From: Coffea arabica
Taxonomy: Eukaryota > Streptophyta > Magnoliopsida > Gentianales > Rubiaceae
NCBI RefSeq assembly: GCF_036785885.1
Contig: NC_092323.1
Location: 744,001 to 808,000, forward strand
Length of the DNA stretch: 64,000 nt
Direction: 5' to 3'
In this document: piece by piece, positions 13,210 through 25,263 of the stretch
How positions within the stretch are numbered: position 1 is the first letter of the stretch
Layout of the letters: each line of letters starts with the position of its first letter
Made by a program: the position numbers and the translations under genes
The notes under the pieces: model-generated
The model's database searches: none
Seen by the model: the letters and a program-made list of their open reading frames with translations, nothing else
What the model was told of the DNA's origin: nothing

Positions 13210-15072
13210 TTAAGAGGAAGTTGCACATAGAAGTTTAGCAGCGTCCTTAAGAAGAGTACCATTTTCAGCTTCAACTACCCGCGAGTAGCATTCTAACCCA
13301 TCCTCGTAACTGTAATTTTGCTCAGTACTTGCACCACCAGAAAGAACTTCATGATCCTTGACAGACATCCACCCACTCGACTTCTGGCTGTTTTCCAAAG
13401 TGCTTTTAGCACGCCCTACAGTCTTCTTCTCCTTCACCGAATTTGTCACCCTAGCGATCATCGAATAAGTATTATTTCCCCCAGGAAGTGTTTCAGTGGT
13501 AATTTTTAGCGGATAAGTTCTTTTAGTCTTTGTATGGAGAATCCTGTACCCAGTACCAGATTCAATCCTCACTTTAATCTTTTCCATCACTTTCTGCTTA
13601 ACCAATTTCCGAGTGCCATTGTTTTTAAACTTTATAGAGTTCTTGAACTTCAACTTTTGCGAAACTGAGGTAGTAAAATTGCCAGCAGTTGAGCTCACCC
13701 AGCCATAAATCTTAGTCTCCCTCTCTGCCTCGATTTGAAACTTTCCATCAAGCCCATCAAACTTCAATTCACGCTCTAAAGAAAACTCCGGAGAACTAAA
13801 AGCAATTCCAGCCTGAACCTCCTCTGAACCAGCATCCAACCAGAGATGCAAATTTGCATCCACAAGCCAAAATGAAACACCATCGGCCACTTGAACCGAA
13901 AAAGAATGCACCTTCCCGTCGAGAAGCAAGCCTAAATAGGGTGTCAACTCTACATCATATGAAGGAAGATCAAATGCTCCAATGGAAACCACTGGCTCCC
14001 AAAATAAGGGATTAATTCCACCAGTGAATATCACCGGAAAAGGTACCACCGATCCAACAAGATTCCCATCAATCATCACCAAAACTTCACGGTAAGCACC
14101 GTGGCCTCGCCCTATACTCACCTTATTCATGTTTGCATATGAATCAGAAGGATTCACATGCTGAGCCTCATCATCATTTGCCACCTTTAAGTATGAATCA
14201 GGAGGGTTAGAGTACCAAAACTCATCATTCCCATGAAATGACACGTAAATTTCAACCACAGCTCTATATGTATTCTGAGGAATTCGAACTCCTCTGGAAT
14301 GAATATCTGATTCATTCTGAATCCTAAACCAATACCCTTCATCTCCAACCTCTGAAATAGGAATGATCAAATCCGCTGGTTTCTCATATAGTAAATCAAA
14401 GGAACCCTTTTCAGAATCCACCAGTGGTTCTAAAGGGTTGTACGCAGATTTCAATTTCCTACTACTAGGCCAGTAATTCTCTGAAGGCAAAGCTAACAAA
14501 GGCTTAACATTTATGGCGTTAGCATCATAGTAAAGGAAGGTAACATTAACTTGGTAAACGCCAGTAAAGACATCATTAACGATGTTTTCAAGCATGACGG
14601 AGAGAGTAAGGTTGTTCTGTGATAAAAGAGAAGAATACCTGGTGACGTCCTTCCTAACCGTCCAGAAAATTCCATCAGCTGTGGGCTCAGCCGTGCTGGT
14701 GCGGATCAGCTCGGCTCCACCGAGCCAGAGGGCGGCTATGCGGTCGTATTGCTCCCCTTGACAAGAGGCTTGGATCTCGAGAGTGACGTGAGTCCAGATG
14801 CAATTCAGGGGCGGAAAGTAAGGAACGGAGAGGGGGGGAAGGCCGCAAGTGTTGCTGAAATTGTGAGTGAGGATTGGGAGAGTGCATGTTGCGTGGACGC
14901 CGTCGAATGGAAGTGGCTTGGTGACTTCAAAATATTCTTGCGGTGGGGAAACGTTGCGATCATTTTGATGGAAAGAGCGTTTTGTAAAGTGAGATTGATG
15001 GAAGGGTAGCGTTCTGCACTGAAGTGGAATAGTGAGGCGCAACAGGATCAGTGAGAGGAAAAAAGTTTGCAT
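13210..15072 (-). CDS. Peptide-N4-(N-acetyl-beta-glucosaminyl)asparagine amidase A (PNGase A-like)
   Basis: A single exon encodes 620 residues, matching the intronless plant PNGase A family. The enzyme cleaves the bond between asparagine and the first GlcNAc of N-glycans, including core alpha-1,3-fucosylated plant glycans, in the secretory pathway or cell wall. A hydrophobic N-terminus (about residues 1-18) is the secretion signal, although it has an Arg at position 12 inside the hydrophobic core. The family-typical PPLNCIWTHVTLEIQASCQG and WLGGAELIRTSTAEPT segments lie at about residues 80-125, and GDEGYWFRIQNE and PVIFTGGINPLFWEPV follow. Several NxT/NxS sites suggest glycosylation. The start codon lies in a tandem duplication that extends into the promoter (see the repeat at 14961-15668). 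Confidence 0.92.
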   Translation of the reverse strand: MQTFFLSLILLRLTIPLQCRTLPFHQSHFTKRSFHQNDRNVSPPQEYFEVTKPLPFDGVHATCTLPILTHNFSNTCGLPPLSVPYFPPLNCIWTHVTLEIQASCQGEQYDRIAALWLGGAELIRTSTAEPTADGIFWTVRKDVTRYSSLLSQNNLTLSVMLENIVNDVFTGVYQVNVTFLYYDANAINVKPLLALPSENYWPSSRKLKSAYNPLEPLVDSEKGSFDLLYEKPADLIIPISEVGDEGYWFRIQNESDIHSRGVRIPQNTYRAVVEIYVSFHGNDEFWYSNPPDSYLKVANDDEAQHVNPSDSYANMNKVSIGRGHGAYREVLVMIDGNLVGSVVPFPVIFTGGINPLFWEPVVSIGAFDLPSYDVELTPYLGLLLDGKVHSFSVQVADGVSFWLVDANLHLWLDAGSEEVQAGIAFSSPEFSLERELKFDGLDGKFQIEAERETKIYGWVSSTAGNFTTSVSQKLKFKNSIKFKNNGTRKLVKQKVMEKIKVRIESGTGYRILHTKTKRTYPLKITTETLPGGNNTYSMIARVTNSVKEKKTVGRAKSTLENSQKSSGWMSVKDHEVLSGGASTEQNYSYEDGLECYSRVVEAENGTLLKDAAKLLCATSS

Positions 15073-15668
15073 CTTGGCTTTTTGGATTGTCTGGTTTGGA
15101 TGGTCAAGGAAGAACCGAATGAGTATAGAGTATAGACAGGGAACTCAAAGAAGAGGAGGTTTTACATGGGTTTCGATTTTCTTGGATCGGGACTTGGTTT
15201 AGCCATTGATTCTGAGGAGTTCGATAAGTCAGATGGAGAGTTGAATAGAATGAAAGTCAGTAATGGATGTTTGGTGGCCTTAAACTACATAATGACAAGT
15301 TAACTTTCATTTTGATGGAAAGACGAAAGAGCGTTTTGTAAAGTGGGATTGATGGAGGGGGTAGCGTTCTGGACTGAAGTGGAATAGCGAGGCACAAGAG
15401 GATCAGTGAGAGGAAAAAAGTTTGCATCTTGGCTTTTTGGATTGTCTGGTTTGGATGGCCAAGGAAGAACCGAATAAGTATAGACAGGGAACTAAAAGAA
15501 GAGGAGATTTTAGATGGGTTTCGATTTTCTTGGATCGGGACTTGGTTTAGCTATTGATTCTGAGGAGTTCGATAAGTCAGATGGAGAGTTGAACAGAAGC
15601 TTGAGCAATGAAAGTCAGTAATGGATGAATGGTGGCCTTAAACTACATGATGACAAGTTAACTTTGAT
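14961..15668. repeat. Tandem direct duplication, unit about 350 bp, over the start of the PNGase A gene
   Basis: Two near-identical direct copies run from about 14961 to 15308 and from 15309 to about 15668. Each starts CATTTTGATGGAAAGA and contains GGAAAAAAGTTTGCATCTTG (the minus-strand start codon), TTGGATCGGGACTTGGTTTA and AGTTCGATAAGTCAGATGG. The first copy is the functional 5' end of the PNGase A gene. The second repeats the promoter, 5' UTR and first roughly 25 codons upstream, with a few substitutions and small indels, so it is fairly young. Confidence 0.92.
15257..15427 (-). pseudogene. Duplicated PNGase A signal-peptide start, a possible upstream ORF
   Basis: The upstream copy of the tandem duplication keeps the ATG and an open frame of 56 codons. 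It begins MQTFFLSLILLCLAIPLQS, nearly the same as the gene's own signal peptide, then leaves the original frame through a length difference in a C-run and ends at 15257. It is too short to be an enzyme. If transcription starts upstream of this copy, it would be an upstream ORF in the leader of the PNGase A mRNA. Its hydrophobic core lacks the Arg found in the gene copy. Confidence 0.7.
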
Positions 15669-15717
15669 GAATCGAATAGGCTGTTGAAAACGAGAAGAGC
15701 TTCTATACGTGTCCAGC

Positions 15718-15826
15718 GGATATAGGGCAGATAGGTAGATTTGCTGTTTTTTAATTCCTGCATGGGACCCGTGGATATAGAACAGATAGGTAGATTTGCT
15801 GCATTTGATTCTTGTCATGGGACCGT
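15718..15826. repeat. Small tandem repeat, unit 55 bp, two copies
   Basis: Copies at 15718-15772 and 15773-15826 share GGATATAG, CAGATAGGTAGATTTGCTG and CATGGGACC in the same order with a few substitutions. They lie just beyond the larger duplication and are non-coding. Confidence 0.85.
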
Positions 15827-17894
15827 ACCCCGTTGAAAATTTCCAATATGAAAATTTTATAGTATTTAATGCAACAATCAGCAACTCTTCCCCCCACTTC
15901 CTAAGAATCTTCCTGAATTTTGTCCTACGATGCTTTCACTGGTTGAGCTTTAGTCAACTGTCCGTGCGGGCATTTTTATTAGGCCAGCAACAATGCCAAA
16001 GTCCGATTTGCACTATTCGCGTCAGCTTCTCCATCAATCTTGACAATAGGTTTTAAAAGCTTCAAGTCTTCTCTTATTTTCGTTCATTCTGAAGCTCATG
16101 AAGCTAAGGCAACTAAAGCTAGGAGTAAATGCTCTACAAGCCAGCTAATCCCTTCCAGGAAACAAAGTAGAGGGCGCCGATCAATTCTGAGTTACCAGTT
16201 ATGTAGCTATGAGTTATGATGTCCTTGTTTCCCTCCTGATGTTTTGTTTTCTTCCATCTTCCTAAGGAGGAATAAGATTAACCATCACCTGTTTACACCA
16301 CACAACTTCAGTGACGACCACTGTCGAATCTTTCTGCTGGCTTCCAACAATGTCATCGCATCTGGAAGATGCTTATTCACATACATATGACAATAAACAA
16401 GACAATCCCATCTGGATCATGGCCTTCCTGTATATTGTAGAACTATTCACCAATTTGCAAGTGTGAATGCAAACTGAAATCTAAACCATAATCCCTTGCT
16501 CTTTCTATTGGACATCTGTTAAATGTATCATGCCCCGTAACTGATGACAGAATACATTGCATCCAAAGCAAAAATCGAAGGCATGCATTACCATGGATTT
16601 GGAGAAGATAAAAGAAGAGCAATCTTTACTACAAGCTTGGATCTTTAACTCATAAGGACAATCAACTCATTGTTTAACTCAGTATCATTAAGAAGTGTAG
16701 TAAGAAGAAACAAAGGAAGAAAAAGAAAAGTAGAATATCCAAAGTGTTAATCTTCATACAAGGAAACATAACAGGTTTGAATGAGGGGTACATTGTTGTT
16801 GAGAAATCAACTCTTAATAGATTTTGATGGTCACAACTAAAAAGAAGTATGCACCTCAATTTTGATTACAGAAAACTCATGAGCTACTGTCGAAATGCTA
16901 GCTTCAACAAAGCATGCTTGGTTCGTGAATCAATACAGACTCGTATTCAGAGCTCAAATAACATTAAGAGACCACTCATAGAACTCACTATGATGTCCAT
17001 ACTTACCAAAGCGCAATTCAGGTTACAATATAAGCAGAACGATGCTTGCAGTAATGGCAATCATCCTTGAAGCAACTTTTGAACTATATATTCCATGCAT
17101 GAACGATAAACTGACCAGAGTGGAGAACCATTATATTAAAAAACTGTCATTCCTTATGGATAACTTTAGCAAAACCAAAAGAAACATCTAATAAATGTCC
17201 GATTAAGCAGGTAATGATAAAGCCAACAGATGCAACTTCCATTGACCTAGAGCATCATATAGTTCTCAATTCAAAAAAAGGGGCTCTAAGTGCTCTCATC
17301 ATAATAAAACCTTCAATGTTGAGATGGACGAGTAACCATGACAAATTATCAAACACAATAAGCAAAGACCAGCATAGGCCCTAGGCACTACCACGACAAT
17401 AAGCAAGCACTGCAAATAAAGTCTCAATCAAGCACCGAGACAGCAAACTTAAGCAACTTAAATCTTTCTATTTTTCGATAGAAAGGAAAAGATGAGGGGA
17501 TCTAAAACAGAAGTCATTTGACAATGCTACTCCAAGATATTTGGCAATGCGGTTTCATATATCAAATATTCATCAGCGACAGCTTTTCAGAAACCCAAAA
17601 AAGCCCAAAAATACAATGACACCAATTAGAGTCCAGCTAAAAAGGAAAAGAAGAAGAAAAGCTTAAGAACTGCAGGGCTAAGACAACAATCCAAATTGGG
17701 AGTAAAAGAAGCATCTTGAATGATCAATATATAAACTGAGAACAAAAACAATCCGAATCAAAGAGTAGCCAGAGTCTAATTATTTCTCATAGCACCTTTT
17801 TCACCAAAACCGTCACAAAGTTCCTTCCTTTCCTCAATTATCTCTAGAAAACGTAAAGAAATGCTACAAATTAGCACAAGACAGGGCAAGAACC
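15827..17894. other. Intergenic DNA without a recognisable gene
   Basis: Only short chance open frames occur here. The right end should include the 3' UTR of the complex I subunit gene. I found no terminal repeats or conserved coding sequence. Confidence 0.5.
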
Positions 17895-18372
17895 CTAGAG
17901 CAACTTCTTGTACTTGGCTACCTCTCCATCATTAGGGAAAAATCCCATAAGCCTCCCTGCAGAATTCTGGTACGCGTACATGAACCCACCCATCAGTCCA
18001 ATTAATCCCCCAGTCACCATTGATGGGCCCCTTATCCCAGGCTTTATTCCTAGAAAGCACAGGAAAAAAAAAAAAAGAAAAAAGATCTCACTTTTACGAC
18101 CAAAAAAGATCAAGTCCACGATACGTATATTGAAGAACAAATTAACCTAAGAAAAGATAAAAGAAGCAATGGGTTATTGAAATATGAGCACAGTAGGACA
18201 AAGGGATCTTGCGGATACCGGAGAGGTAGCCGACCGTGACTGAAACGCCGGTGATGGTGGTGAGGCGGAGGTAGTCAAGGGTGCTGAAGTTGCCCACGAC
18301 CTTGGTGAAGGGTGGGTTGCGATCTATAACTGGATATTCTGGCTTTGCTGATGCTGTGATGTCTGTATTCAT
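17895..18372 (-). CDS. Mitochondrial complex I subunit, 20.9 kDa-type (NUXM family)
   Basis: Two exons on the minus strand (18372-18219 and 18049-17895) join in phase 1 to give 102 residues. The sequence begins MNTDITASAKPEYPVIDR and contains GIKPGIRGPSMVTGGLIGL and SAGRLMGFFPND, which match the highly conserved plant family of Arabidopsis At4g16450 as I remember it. This is a small accessory subunit of NADH:ubiquinone oxidoreductase in the inner mitochondrial membrane. Residues around VSVTVGYLSG and MVTGGLIGLMGGFMYAY form two hydrophobic membrane-type segments rich in small residues. No cleavable presequence is evident. The intron contains A/G-rich sequence that extends both flanking frames by chance. 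Confidence 0.9.
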
Positions 18373-19636
18373 TTTTTGTTAGCTCTTGTTTTTTCTTCTA
18401 ACTTTTCACTTCTTTGCAGCTGCTCTTCCGAGGAAAGACTCCCAGAGGACTGTAAAATCTCTCTGCTTTGCTGCTTACTTCACTGTTTTCTGGAGAATAA
18501 AAATGGTCAGGTAAGTTTGGGTTTTAGGTGGGTCCACACGGGCATATCTGAATGTTGGTCTGCGATTAATTGCAGTTGGGCCGCTTGTTCTAGGCCACAG
18601 TGATTTTCAACAAGGTAGTAAACTGAAGGCCCATTAGTTCGAGGCATTGGATGAGATCTCGCGTCTAAGATATGTATGTGGTTTGTACAATTACACAATT
18701 AGGCCTCCTCCAGACAATTGAGCTTTCAATTTATTGGCGAGTGAGCGTATTTGGACACGGGATTCTCTGAAAAAAAAAATGTAGAATAATAGCGTAGCAC
18801 ATTTTTCGTAACATGTTATACCGTATCTATACATCAAAAAACGTGGTTAAAAAGAGGAAAAGGCGATTCACAAACATGTTCGTTCATGATGTAATTAAAT
18901 ACGAGTCACTATTTTTTTGAATAATGAGTTGAGTAAACAAATTTAATTATTCAGTAATAGGCAACTCGAGAATGATATTTAAGATTGTCACTTCTCAAAT
19001 TCAAAATTGATGGTAATTTATCCGCACATAATTTTTTTCTTTAACCTCTAAACCCACCTATATTAGGAGATTTTTTTTTTTTTTCCAAAAATAGTTGTCC
19101 AAACTTTGGTCTTAAAAAACGTCAAAAGTCTCCATTCCTCCTAGTTCCCCTTCCCAATTGCCATGAAAAAACCTCCTCATTAATGGTAAGATACAACAAA
19201 AACTTTTGTGCTAGAGTAGGTAAAAACTTTTGTTTGGATTATTATTTTTATTAAAAAATATATTGTAATAATTTGATACATGTGAAATTAAAAAATAATT
19301 TAAAACGCGTTCAAGAGAACGTAAAAATTTTTCTCCAAATACCAAAGCATGTAAAAGAATAAATGTGTTGGCTCTTGGCTCACTACTTCACACTTCATCA
19401 AAAAAAAAAATAATAATAATAATAACAAAAATCACCCGCCTCCTGCCTCAGACAAACACTTGTGGGAATAAGTAATGCATAATTTGACTGAACTGATGAC
19501 GGAGGGCGACCCGGGGAGGAGATGATATGCGAACCAAGAAGATAAGATAGATGTTGTACGGTCCTCTCCCTTTAAAGAAGAACTTGTTTTTGCTGTCAAG
19601 GGCTTTAGGGTTTTAGAGTATATTCTTCTTCTTGCT
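18373..19636. promoter_or_regulatory. Divergent intergenic region between the complex I subunit and mTERF9 genes
   Basis: The two genes are head to head and 1.26 kb apart, so this interval must hold both promoters. It is AT-rich with A and T runs (19073-19084; ATA units near 19409-19425). No confident core element was picked out. Both products are nuclear-encoded organelle proteins. Confidence 0.5.
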
Positions 19637-22073
19637 ATGTCAGTCTCCTTTCACTCTTCCTACTATGAGTGTGCTATTAGACAGCATATGGCTACGTGCC
19701 CAAGCTTCAATTCCGCATTATTTTGTGCATTTCCCTTTCAATCTTCTTCTCCTTCTTTAATCTTCTTAAATTTGTCCCGTGTTTCTTCTGCTGATGGAAG
19801 CAGAAACATTAAAAATAGAGTTATATTTAGCAGAATTGGCGTTGCGTCATCTCATTCCAATCCGAATATTCTCAAGTCCAAGCACATGTCTAGGTACGGC
19901 CTACCGATTTCACCTTATGACACAGAGGAAGATGATGCTGAAGAAAACGAGGATGATGATTGGTTTTCTGACGTGGGTTTTGTTTCTTTATCTTTAATTG
20001 CCTGCTTAGCAAATTAGTTGGGTGTTTTTTTTTTTAATTCCGTTCTTCCCTGAAAGCATACTTTTCTACTGTATTATTATAATTTTTTCGTACTTAAGCA
20101 GCTTTGTTTTAAATGTTATTCAAATTAAGCAAGATTAACTTTTAGCAATTGGTTATAGATTTGCTTGAGTTTTCATTTCAAAGGTGCAACCTTTAGATTC
20201 TGTAGTCTCAATCGGACTATTCCAACATGGATTCTCTGCTGTAGGTTTCCATTCGATAAATATTACTCGAGGTCTAGTTGCAGAAACGAATTCTTGCTTC
20301 AATTTGTTCATTTCACATTAGCTAGTAATTGATTGCAAAATTTACATGTTATATAGAACTATCCTTATCTTTGACTGCATTGCTGCTCGCTTTTAACGAT
20401 GTGCTATCAAATACTGTAGGATGATTCTCCAGGAGATAAAACAAAATCGTGGAATGCAAGCAAAACAAGGCAAGGTATACTTCAAGTTCTCCACGATAAA
20501 TTACTTCAATCTTTTGTTTGACTATGACTTTAATAACCTCTTATGCAGTCGAGCACGAAAATTTTGAAAGTCGATGGGGTGTAAGATCATTGAACTCTGG
20601 GAAAAGCCTAGAAATGAACAAAGGCAGGTTTGGCAAAAGAAAAGGAAGAAATGCCTTATACATGAGAAACACTGGCAGTTTTCATAATACTTCAAAATTT
20701 TTAGCGACTGCTGGCTCATCTGCTGGAGATGCCAAAGAAACGGTACGCACTATAACCATTAAAATATGTAAAGAATACTCTGTTTTGCAATAGTACTTGT
20801 ATGAACTTTATATGGCTGAAGCAGGACGTGGGAATATCCTCTAAGACCAAGTATCACCGTTTAATAGAAGAACTAGATTTAGACGAAGGATGCTTCGCAC
20901 TTCTTGATTATCTCAGCGGCTTTGGACTAAAAGATTCACACTTTATCCAAATGTATGAGAGACACATGCCTTCCCTCCAGATAAATGTTGTATCAGCACA
21001 AGAAAGATTGGAATTCTTGTTGAGTGTCGGTGTTAAGCGCAGAGACATTAGAAAGATGATAATGAGGCAGCCTCAGATTCTTGAGTATACGGTGGAGAAC
21101 AATCTGAAATCCCATGTAGCTTTTTTGGCTGGTTTGGACATTCCAGATTCAAAAATAGGGCAGATAATTACAGCAACTCCTTCCCTATTTTCTTACAGTG
21201 TGGAAAACTCATTAAAGCCCACAGTGAGGTACCTGTTGGAGGAGGTAGGTATCCAGAAGAGTGACCTAAGCAAGGTTGTACAGTTGAGCCCTCAAATCCT
21301 GGTTCAGCGGATTGACAGTTCGTGGAATACTCGTCTCAAATTTCTTGCCAAAGAATTGGGTGCTCCCAGAGATAGTATAGTGAAGATGGTAACAAAGCAT
21401 CCCCAATTACTTCATTACAGTATTGAAGATGGATTACTCCCAAGGATTAATTTCCTGAGGAGTATTGGGTTGTGCAATGCTGACATATTAAAAGTCTTGA
21501 CTAGCCTTGCACAGGTTTGTTTGTCCTTATTATGAATGAAACTACTTTAAGATGATGTAGCTGCCTGAGCTTATGTTTTACAGTTGTTAATTGCATCATC
21601 TTATTGCTTGCTCATTTTGATAATCTATGTGCAAAACTATTTTGAATGTTGACAATAAGAGGCTTTTGATTGTGCTTATGCGATCGAGAGAACATTTGAA
21701 ATGTTTTTGTTCCTGGATTATCTTCTCATATGGCTCAGAGATGATTGCAACCCGTGTGCAGGTGCTCTCACTTTCTCTGGAAAAAAATCTGAAGCCTAAG
21801 TACATGTATTTGATAAATGAACTTCGAAATGAGGTTCACTCTTTGACCAAGTATCCAATGTACCTGAGCTTGTCTCTGGACCAAAGGATTCGGCCTCGCC
21901 ACAGGTTTTTGGTTTCTCTGAAGAAAGCTCCAAAGGGACCATTTCCTTTAAGTTCATTTGTGCCAACTGACGAGCACTTCTGTCAGCAATGGGCAGGAAC
22001 GAGCTTAGACAAATATCTCGAGTTTCGGCAGAAATTATTGCTCAGGGACTTTGCAAAGAAGTATGAAAGATAA
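19637..22073 (+). CDS. MTERF9: Plastid mTERF family protein, mTERF9 orthologue
   Basis: Five exons (19637-19972, 20420-20474, 20549-20742, 20825-21514, 21762-22073) encode 528 residues with consistent phases. Residues 1 to about 75 are Ser-rich and low in acidic residues, as in a chloroplast transit peptide. They are followed by SRYGLPISPYDTEEDD and an acidic stretch, the same order as Arabidopsis mTERF9 (At5g55580). The helical mTERF repeats fill about residues 210-480, with signature pieces MYERHMPSLQINV, RQPQILEYTVENNLK, VVQLSPQILVQR, KHPQLLHYSIEDG and LTKYPMYLSLSLDQRIRPRH. The C-terminus WAGTSLDKYLEFRQKLLL is typical. mTERF9 acts in plastid nucleoids and supports chloroplast ribosome assembly and development. 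The protein appears complete. Confidence 0.94.
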
Positions 22074-25000
22074 CACAGCAATATTTAAATTTGAAATTTG
22101 TCTTCTTCAGACATTGTAGAGGAAATAATGTCTCTTCTATACCATTATGCACCTCTTTCTTGAAGCATTCAAGAATTTGTGAGGGTGAACCTCTGATGCT
22201 GTTTCACAGATATATGGTAAGAGAGTCTTTGCCTTCAGTATATTGATTGGTTTCAGTTACTCACCTAATTGGACTGGTGAAGTACTTTGTTAACACCATA
22301 AGGTTTTGGATTAAAAATCTTAGAGCATTAATTATGTTCAAATTGTGCATTTGCTTCGTCCTCAGACATCCTCAGACAGAGTGCGATGCACTGAGCATCT
22401 CATATTGAAGATTTTATTTGACTCTGTCACTGTTCTCCTTGCCTGTTACTGGCAATGATCTAACAGGAAGCTGATATATTCATGGTTATATAAAAGCCAA
22501 AAGTGTCGATGAACGTTCAAGGTTAGCCCTTTCCAAAATGATGCTATTTCATCATTGGATTTGCTAGTATTAAGCTCGTGTCTGATGCCTCTAATTTCAA
22601 CCTATTACAGGTTAATCCTACTTGCATTTTATCTCAGGGTTTTTTTTTTCTCTCAAGTGGCTTACATATTTTCTGGTGAGAAACCAGAGGTTAACAAGTC
22701 ATTGTGTATGTGTTATTCTCACATTTCTGTTATACATTTGCTTTGCAACAGTGTGTCATTTTTGTACTGTACCTACAAGTCCTTGGACCTTGGTAATTTT
22801 CTTTGGCTGTTAATGCCTTGAAACATATTCTTACTTCTCATTTCATTTTTGCCAGAAGTCCTGGATGATGTAGACTGCTGGAGTTCCAGTATTGCGTTCA
22901 GATCAAAGGAATCAATGCATATGGATACCAGAAATATAGCGACAACACCCACTTTACAAGCCATAAAGAAGCATGTGTGAGGAGCAGTACTATACATCTA
23001 CCTGATCTGTATCTTATCGAAACATGGTCTGTTTAAAGTCCAAACAGAGAAGGGGCAACTGCCTAAACTCTGTAAAATTTGTCGGATAGATTGTAAAATC
23101 ATATGTTTAGCACTGTGAATCACATCATTGTAAAATCTTATGATTCATGTTGTCCATTTTGTGGTCTAAACAAGCAAAAAGGCCTTCTGCAAACTTGTTC
23201 TCAAGCAATATCAAGGTGGTGCCAATAATTGAAAGAAGCAAGCCTTCAAATCTCAACAGAACAACAATTATCCCGGAACCTGTATGCATCAGGATACGTG
23301 GCATGGTATGGCATCCGAAAGAAGGATTAATTAGCAGTTGATGACACAGTTTCCTTAACAATCAACGACAGAATGATCAAAGACTGTGGCCAAGAAAGCG
23401 ATTAGTCTCATCTCATGTAACACAAGTATTAGAGTTCCACCTGTCAAGACTTAGGATCCAGTTCGGGGAAGGACCAAAATGACATTGATGAATTGCCACC
23501 TTGAAATTTACCTTGTTCAAGGGGAAAAAAATAAAGATGTTTAGAATTTATTTATCCAGGCAATCAGGCGCTGGCTTCTCCTTAATTGTTACTATTTGGC
23601 ACCATGCGTTATGTCAACTCAAAGCGTGGGACCTGATGGTTTCCTGTTGCCATCCAATTGATGACTCAACTAAATTCATTATCCAACGGAGGAAGAAAAC
23701 TCAGTGTCACTGTTGCTGTACTGGTCCTTCTACACTCCAACCGGGGGATCTTTGTTCTTGATCCCATTAGCTTTTTGTCGGGACGTTATTATATATTTGA
23801 CATTTCCATTTGCATGGAAGAAATGAAGCTTCTATCTGCAGCTACTGTGACGTTATCTTTATTTCCCGAGATTAGCGGGCCTATTTTTGCCACAATCCAG
23901 CCATCTTTATGTTTAATTTATGTCTATTTTTGATGAGCTCAAGAGAACGTTTTGATGATCCGGTTTTCAAACAATTACTACTAGATCAGTGCCTGATCAT
24001 CATCGGCCTTTTTGAGCATCTTGGTCTGCTGGATCCAGGTAAAGATGAAGATGAAGATGAAGAGGAAGAGGGGCAGTCCAACTCAAGGTGACTAAACACA
24101 ACCTTACACATTCCAAACCAAATCGAAAACGGGGGCGCCTATCACATGTCACTTTCCAGAATTGCTGTACAGCAGGATAAGCTTCGGCTTAAGTGTGACC
24201 TTCCGCATATGCTCCATTTACCTTTATCACGAGGGTCAATTCTCACATCATAGGCTATACAGAAACTTATATTTAACAGGGCCCGTCCATTGCTTTCCAG
24301 AGGGACAACGCACCTTCAACCTTTTTGGACAAAAGCAAGCTTTATGTTTGTGTGGTACAGTTTTATTTAGCTGGAGAACGGTGAAATTTAAGAAACGAAG
24401 CGAGGAAAAGGGTAACCGAATCCAATATATCTTTTCTAATCTTGGACTCTGAAAGCCCCACATATTCCTGTTACTTCCCTTCTGAGGGGGAAAGCAAGAT
24501 GACCATGGAACAGAGAGCAAGGCACAAGCATATTCGCCAACGGTCAGCAGATTACACAGAACTTTGCCATAAAGACCCTAAACTCCAGGTGCAACACGAA
24601 CAACCACAGAAACCACCTATCATCTCAACAATAAACCCTTGGTCATAATGACTTTAGGCCGAAAAGGCAGTGCAACATGAGAAATCAGTTAGTCTAACAA
24701 TAATTCTATAAATGAGGCTTTTTTCAAATCCTCAGCATGGTGGCAAAATGTGCATAGCTTAAGCAAAAGATCAAATAACAAGAAACTAGCAGGTTGGCAT
24801 GGATAAATTGATCGAAGTGGAGACAACACTAAATAGCAAACTGATCTTCATCAATTAGTTGAAAATATGCCACCAGCGCTTCGGTTTCTAGTTATTTAGT
24901 ATATTTCTAGGTCACAGATTCTAATACTATATTCACCTCTCTGAAACCTGCCATATATACTTAGCTTGTTTCATCTAAAGCTATATTACATTTCGACTTC

Positions 25001-25263
25001 TAGATATTCAAGGCCTCTTCCTTTTTCTGTGACTAAGATTGAAATATATAAAGAAAAGAAAAACCTGTAGAACTTCTACATATACTCGGTGTCATTCTTC
25101 TTTCCTAGAGGACATGCCTTTGATGATCCTTCCTTTGCTAAACTGTACTTGATGCAAACTATGTTTTGTAAATCCAAATGAGAATTTGGAAACCTGACTA
25201 ATAGCTGTACTCTGTCAAAGAAAAGATACTGCCTTCCAGAACCAGTAGTTCAACTCTCAGTGC
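22074..25263. other. Intergenic DNA between convergent genes
   Basis: The mTERF9 and CCCH genes converge here, so both 3' UTRs lie at the edges. In between are only short open frames without family resemblance. The longest suggestive stretch (about 23936-24091, plus) reads as helical residues followed by a GATGAA-repeat-encoded acidic run. I do not recognise it and do not call it a gene. Confidence 0.45.

Noticed and set aside
23909-24091. 60-codon frame with helical residues and an acidic GATGAA-repeat run
   Set aside because: No family is recognised, there are no splice partners, and the acidic part is a microsatellite. A gene fragment is possible but not supported.
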